A stretch of 64,000 nucleotides of DNA from Gluconacetobacter takamatsuzukensis. GTDB taxonomy: Bacteria > Pseudomonadota > Alphaproteobacteria > Acetobacterales > Acetobacteraceae. This document shows, in pieces, positions 62,085 to 64,000 of this stretch (its first letter is position 1; every line of letters starts with the position of its first letter). A program made the translations under genes and the position numbers. The notes beneath the pieces were generated by a model. The model did not search any database. It had not been told where the DNA came from and worked only from the letters and a program-made list of their open reading frames with translations. Location: contig NZ_JABEQK010000013.1 of the NCBI RefSeq assembly GCF_014174275.1, forward strand, positions 1 to 64,000, read 5' to 3'.

Positions 62085-63329
62085 GGCGGGCGGCCGTGCC
62101 GCGACCAGGGACAGGGCGGCGAGGTCGAGGAGATAGAGGAGCGAGAGAAGGGCGATGGTCCTGCCCACGCCCCATGAGGCGGCCAGCGTGCCGATGGCCA
62201 CCGGGCCGAACCCGCCGACGAGCCGGCCCGCGTTGAACAGCAGGTTCTGGGCGGTGGCGCGGATCGGCGCGGGGTAGCAATCGCTGATCAGGGCGCCGTA
62301 GCCGCCGATCATGCCGTTGACGAAGAAGCCCATGGCCGCGCCCGCGAGCAGCAGGTCCAGCGGCGTCGTCATCCGGGAATAGACGATGACCATCGTGGCG
62401 GCGCCGAGCATCCAGACCCTGAAGGCGGTCCTGCGCCCGACCCGGTCCGCCACCTGGCCGAAGGCGAGCATGCCGGCCGCCATGCCCAGGACCGTCATGG
62501 CCGTCCACAGGCCCGTGCGGGTCAGGCTGTAGCCGAAACGGGTTGCCAGGTCGTTCGGCAGCCAGATCATGACGCCGTAATAACAGAAATTCTGGACCGA
62601 GCAGAGGATCAGGATGCCCAGCGCGTTGCGCCGCGCGGGGGCGTTGCCGAGGATCCGGCGCAGCGGCGCCACGATGCCGGTCGGGGCCGGGCGGGGTGCG
62701 CGCGTGGGCTCGGGCAGCCGGCTGCGGAGGAGTGCCGCGACCAGGGCCGGCGCGGCGCCGAGCAGGAACATGCCGCGCCAGCCGATCGTGGGCAGCAGGA
62801 TAGGCGTGGAGACCGCCGCGAGGAAGACCCCGGCCTGCCAGCCGAGCCCGACATAGGACGAGGCCCGGGCGCGGTAGGCCGGTGGCCAGGATTCGGCCAC
62901 CAGTGCCATGCCGATCCCGAATTCTCCGCCCAGTCCGGCGCCCGCCAGCACGCGGTAGGCCAGCAGTTCCGGGTAGGAGCGGGCGATGCCGCACAGGCCG
63001 GTAAACAGGGCGAAGAGGACGATGCTGATGGCCAGGACCCGCACCCGCCCCAGCGCGTCGGACAGCAGGCCGAAGACCAGCCCGCCGGCCACCGTGCCGA
63101 AGAGCGTGGCGCTGACCAGCCACGCCCCCTGCGTCAGGCTGAGATGCAGGTCGCGGACCAGGGCGGGCAGGATGAAGCCCAGGATCAGGAAATCGAAACC
63201 GTCCATCGCGTAGCCGGCGGCGGAGCCGGCTACGCTGGCCCATGGGCGGGAGAGGGTGGGAAGATGTTCTTTTTTGAAAAAAAGAACCAAAAAACTTTTG
63301 ATCTGTTTTTGAGTTTTTTGCTGGGGCAT
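62064..63329 (-). CDS. MFS transporter (aromatic acid:proton symporter-like)
   Basis: A 421-residue, twelve-helix major facilitator. GYAMDGFDFLILGFILPAL in helix 1, GLLSDALGRVRVLA after helix 2, GLGGEFGIGMALVAESWP in helix 4-5 and GQVADRVGRRTAFR in the second half match the AAHS/metabolite symporter group, which import aromatic or carboxylic acids. The first 24 codons (to about FKKEHLPTLS) are written in composite repeat C, so the true start may lie there (ATG 63329 or a TTG inside the hairpin). It overlaps the ABC ATPase gene tail to tail by 21 bases. Confidence 0.88.
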   Translation of the reverse strand: MPQQKTQKQIKSFLVLFFKKEHLPTLSRPWASVAGSAAGYAMDGFDFLILGFILPALVRDLHLSLTQGAWLVSATLFGTVAGGLVFGLLSDALGRVRVLAISIVLFALFTGLCGIARSYPELLAYRVLAGAGLGGEFGIGMALVAESWPPAYRARASSYVGLGWQAGVFLAAVSTPILLPTIGWRGMFLLGAAPALVAALLRSRLPEPTRAPRPAPTGIVAPLRRILGNAPARRNALGILILCSVQNFCYYGVMIWLPNDLATRFGYSLTRTGLWTAMTVLGMAAGMLAFGQVADRVGRRTAFRVWMLGAATMVIVYSRMTTPLDLLLAGAAMGFFVNGMIGGYGALISDCYPAPIRATAQNLLFNAGRLVGGFGPVAIGTLAASWGVGRTIALLSLLYLLDLAALSLVAARPPASAGAEQ

Positions 63330-63388
63330 GTCTGTCCCTTAACGAATCAAAGTCTTTTTGCTTCTTTTTCTTCAGAAAAAGAAGAGAC
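63266..63388. repeat. Composite A/T hairpin repeat, copy C (inverted)
   Basis: Read on the minus strand it matches copies A and B: GTCTCTTCTTTTTCTGAAGA with AAAAGAAG, CAAAAAGACTTTGATTCG, a centre with AAGGGACAGACATGCCCCAG, then TTTTTTGGTTC and GAAC arms. It lies between the MFS and DUF3325 genes and is translated at one end of each. Confidence 0.85.
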
Positions 63389-63670
63389 TTCGTTCGTGCG
63401 CCGCCGCTTCAGCACCGTGCAGGCCAGCGCCGCGACGAGCAGGGCCGGGCCGCAGGCCAGCGGCCATGCGACCAGGGCGAAGGGGAGATTGCCTTCGGCG
63501 TGGATCAGAAGGCACAGGAGAACGCCCAGCAGGACATAGCCGCCGAGGCGGGTGCGGCGGCGCGTGGCCTGGGTGCCCGCATGGCCCAGGAGTGCGCTTC
63601 GGCCCCGTTCGTTGCCCGCGGCCAGCAGCATGGCGGCTGCCAGGCCGCAGAGGATGAGGGCGAGCGGCAT
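63347..63670 (-). CDS. DUF3325 small membrane protein
   Basis: A 107-residue protein with three membrane helices (LALILCGLAAAMLLAAG, GGYVLLGVLLCLLIHAEG, ACGPALLVAALACTVL). The HAEGNLPFALVAWPL segment and its place after a PepSY-TM gene match DUF3325, found in siderophore- or iron-related operons with TonB-dependent receptors. It starts 1 base after the upstream stop. The last 14 or so residues (NEVSSFSEEKEAKRL) are written in the composite repeat and are probably not part of the ancestral protein. Confidence 0.75.
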   Translation of the reverse strand: MPLALILCGLAAAMLLAAGNERGRSALLGHAGTQATRRRTRLGGYVLLGVLLCLLIHAEGNLPFALVAWPLACGPALLVAALACTVLKRRRTNEVSSFSEEKEAKRL

Positions 63671-63671
63671 G

Positions 63672-64000
63672 TCAGGCTGCCGGGCGGTGCGAGGCGGCGT
63701 AGGCGAAGCCGGCGGCGAGCAGGATTGCGACGGCGCTGGTGCCCTGTTCGATGGCGCTGTGCCAGGGCGCGCCGAAGGCGGCGACTGCCGTGAGGGCCAG
63801 CACGGCGAGGCCGGACAGCACGCGCCAGCCCCGGGCGGCGGGCAGCAGCATGGCGAGGGCCAGCAGCAGGCCCCAGGCGATGAAGACCGCTTGCACCTCG
63901 CGGTCGGCATGGGCGGGCAGGGTGGGGGGCAGCAGGCGGTTGGCCAGGAAATAGGCGGCGAAGGCGGTTGGGGTGCCGGCGATCATGCCGACGTTCAGGC
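63672..64000 (-). CDS. PepSY-associated membrane protein, C-terminal part
   Basis: The minus-strand frame is open from the right edge to the TGA at 63672-63674, giving about 109 residues. TPTAFAAYFLANRLLP, then AWGLLLALAMLLPAARGW and two more hydrophobic helices match the C-terminal end of PepSY-TM proteins linked to iron-siderophore reduction. The gene starts outside the window. DUF3325 follows 1 base on, so they are coupled. Confidence 0.7.
   Translation of the reverse strand, partial: LNVGMIAGTPTAFAAYFLANRLLPPTLPAHADREVQAVFIAWGLLLALAMLLPAARGWRVLSGLAVLALTAVAAFGAPWHSAIEQGTSAVAILLAAGFAYAASHRPAA

Overview
The window is high-GC alphaproteobacterial DNA, most likely from an acetic acid bacterium (Acetobacteraceae) close to Gluconacetobacter. 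This is inferred from a bacterial pyruvate decarboxylase, a complete C30 hopanoid cluster, a two-subunit PQQ polyol dehydrogenase (SldAB type), the phosphoketolase/acetate kinase pair, and IS1031-like terminal repeats. The species cannot be fixed from the sequence alone.

Layout. 1-5.0 kb: start of an rfbA-like gene on the minus strand, then a PLP-fold protein, a histidine phosphatase and a malic enzyme. 5.7-11.3 kb: pdc divergent from a LysR regulator, a periplasmic sugar-binding-like protein, and nsrR divergent from hmp. 11.3-21.9 kb: tyrA and hpnL facing away from hpnA-B-C-D-E, shc and hpnG; a MITE-like element sits between hpnC and hpnD. 22.1-25.7 kb: ackA and xfp. 25.9-36.6 kb: an envelope-polysaccharide island, part of it visibly A+T-richer, with four glycosyltransferases, a secreted protein of unknown role and a small repeat protein. 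36.9-41.8 kb: an AaeAB-like efflux operon (FUSC, DUF1656, HlyD, outer-membrane factor). 42.1-45.5 kb: a holin-X-like membrane protein and an ABC-type cassette whose ATPase has lost its nucleotide-binding motifs. 45.5-52.2 kb: YcgN, a YgjP-type metallopeptidase, tRNA-Leu(UAA), a soluble chemoreceptor, a secreted lactonase-like beta-propeller, an atypical shikimate/quinate dehydrogenase and a sugar porter. 52.3-64 kb: a DedA protein, sldB-sldA, a polyamine module (APC permease, Tat-exported FAD oxidase, divergent XRE-cupin regulator with a two-gene ABC exporter), an MFS transporter, and DUF3325 plus PepSY-TM genes running off the end.

How the genes work together. Central carbon genes (malic enzyme, Pdc, Xfp, AckA, SldAB) fit oxidative, overflow-type sugar metabolism with acetaldehyde and acetate as intermediates. 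Hopanoids, exopolysaccharide and efflux genes fit life in ethanol, acetate and other membrane-active compounds.

The most unusual signals are the pseudo-ATPase ABC cassette at 42.9-45.5 kb and three families of dispersed palindromic repeats. Members of two of these families lie inside coding regions and supply the termini of four proteins. Standalone and glycosyltransferase-fused copies of an FDxxxYLxxNPDV repeat and a glycosyltransferase fused to an F5/8C-like domain also deserve a closer look.
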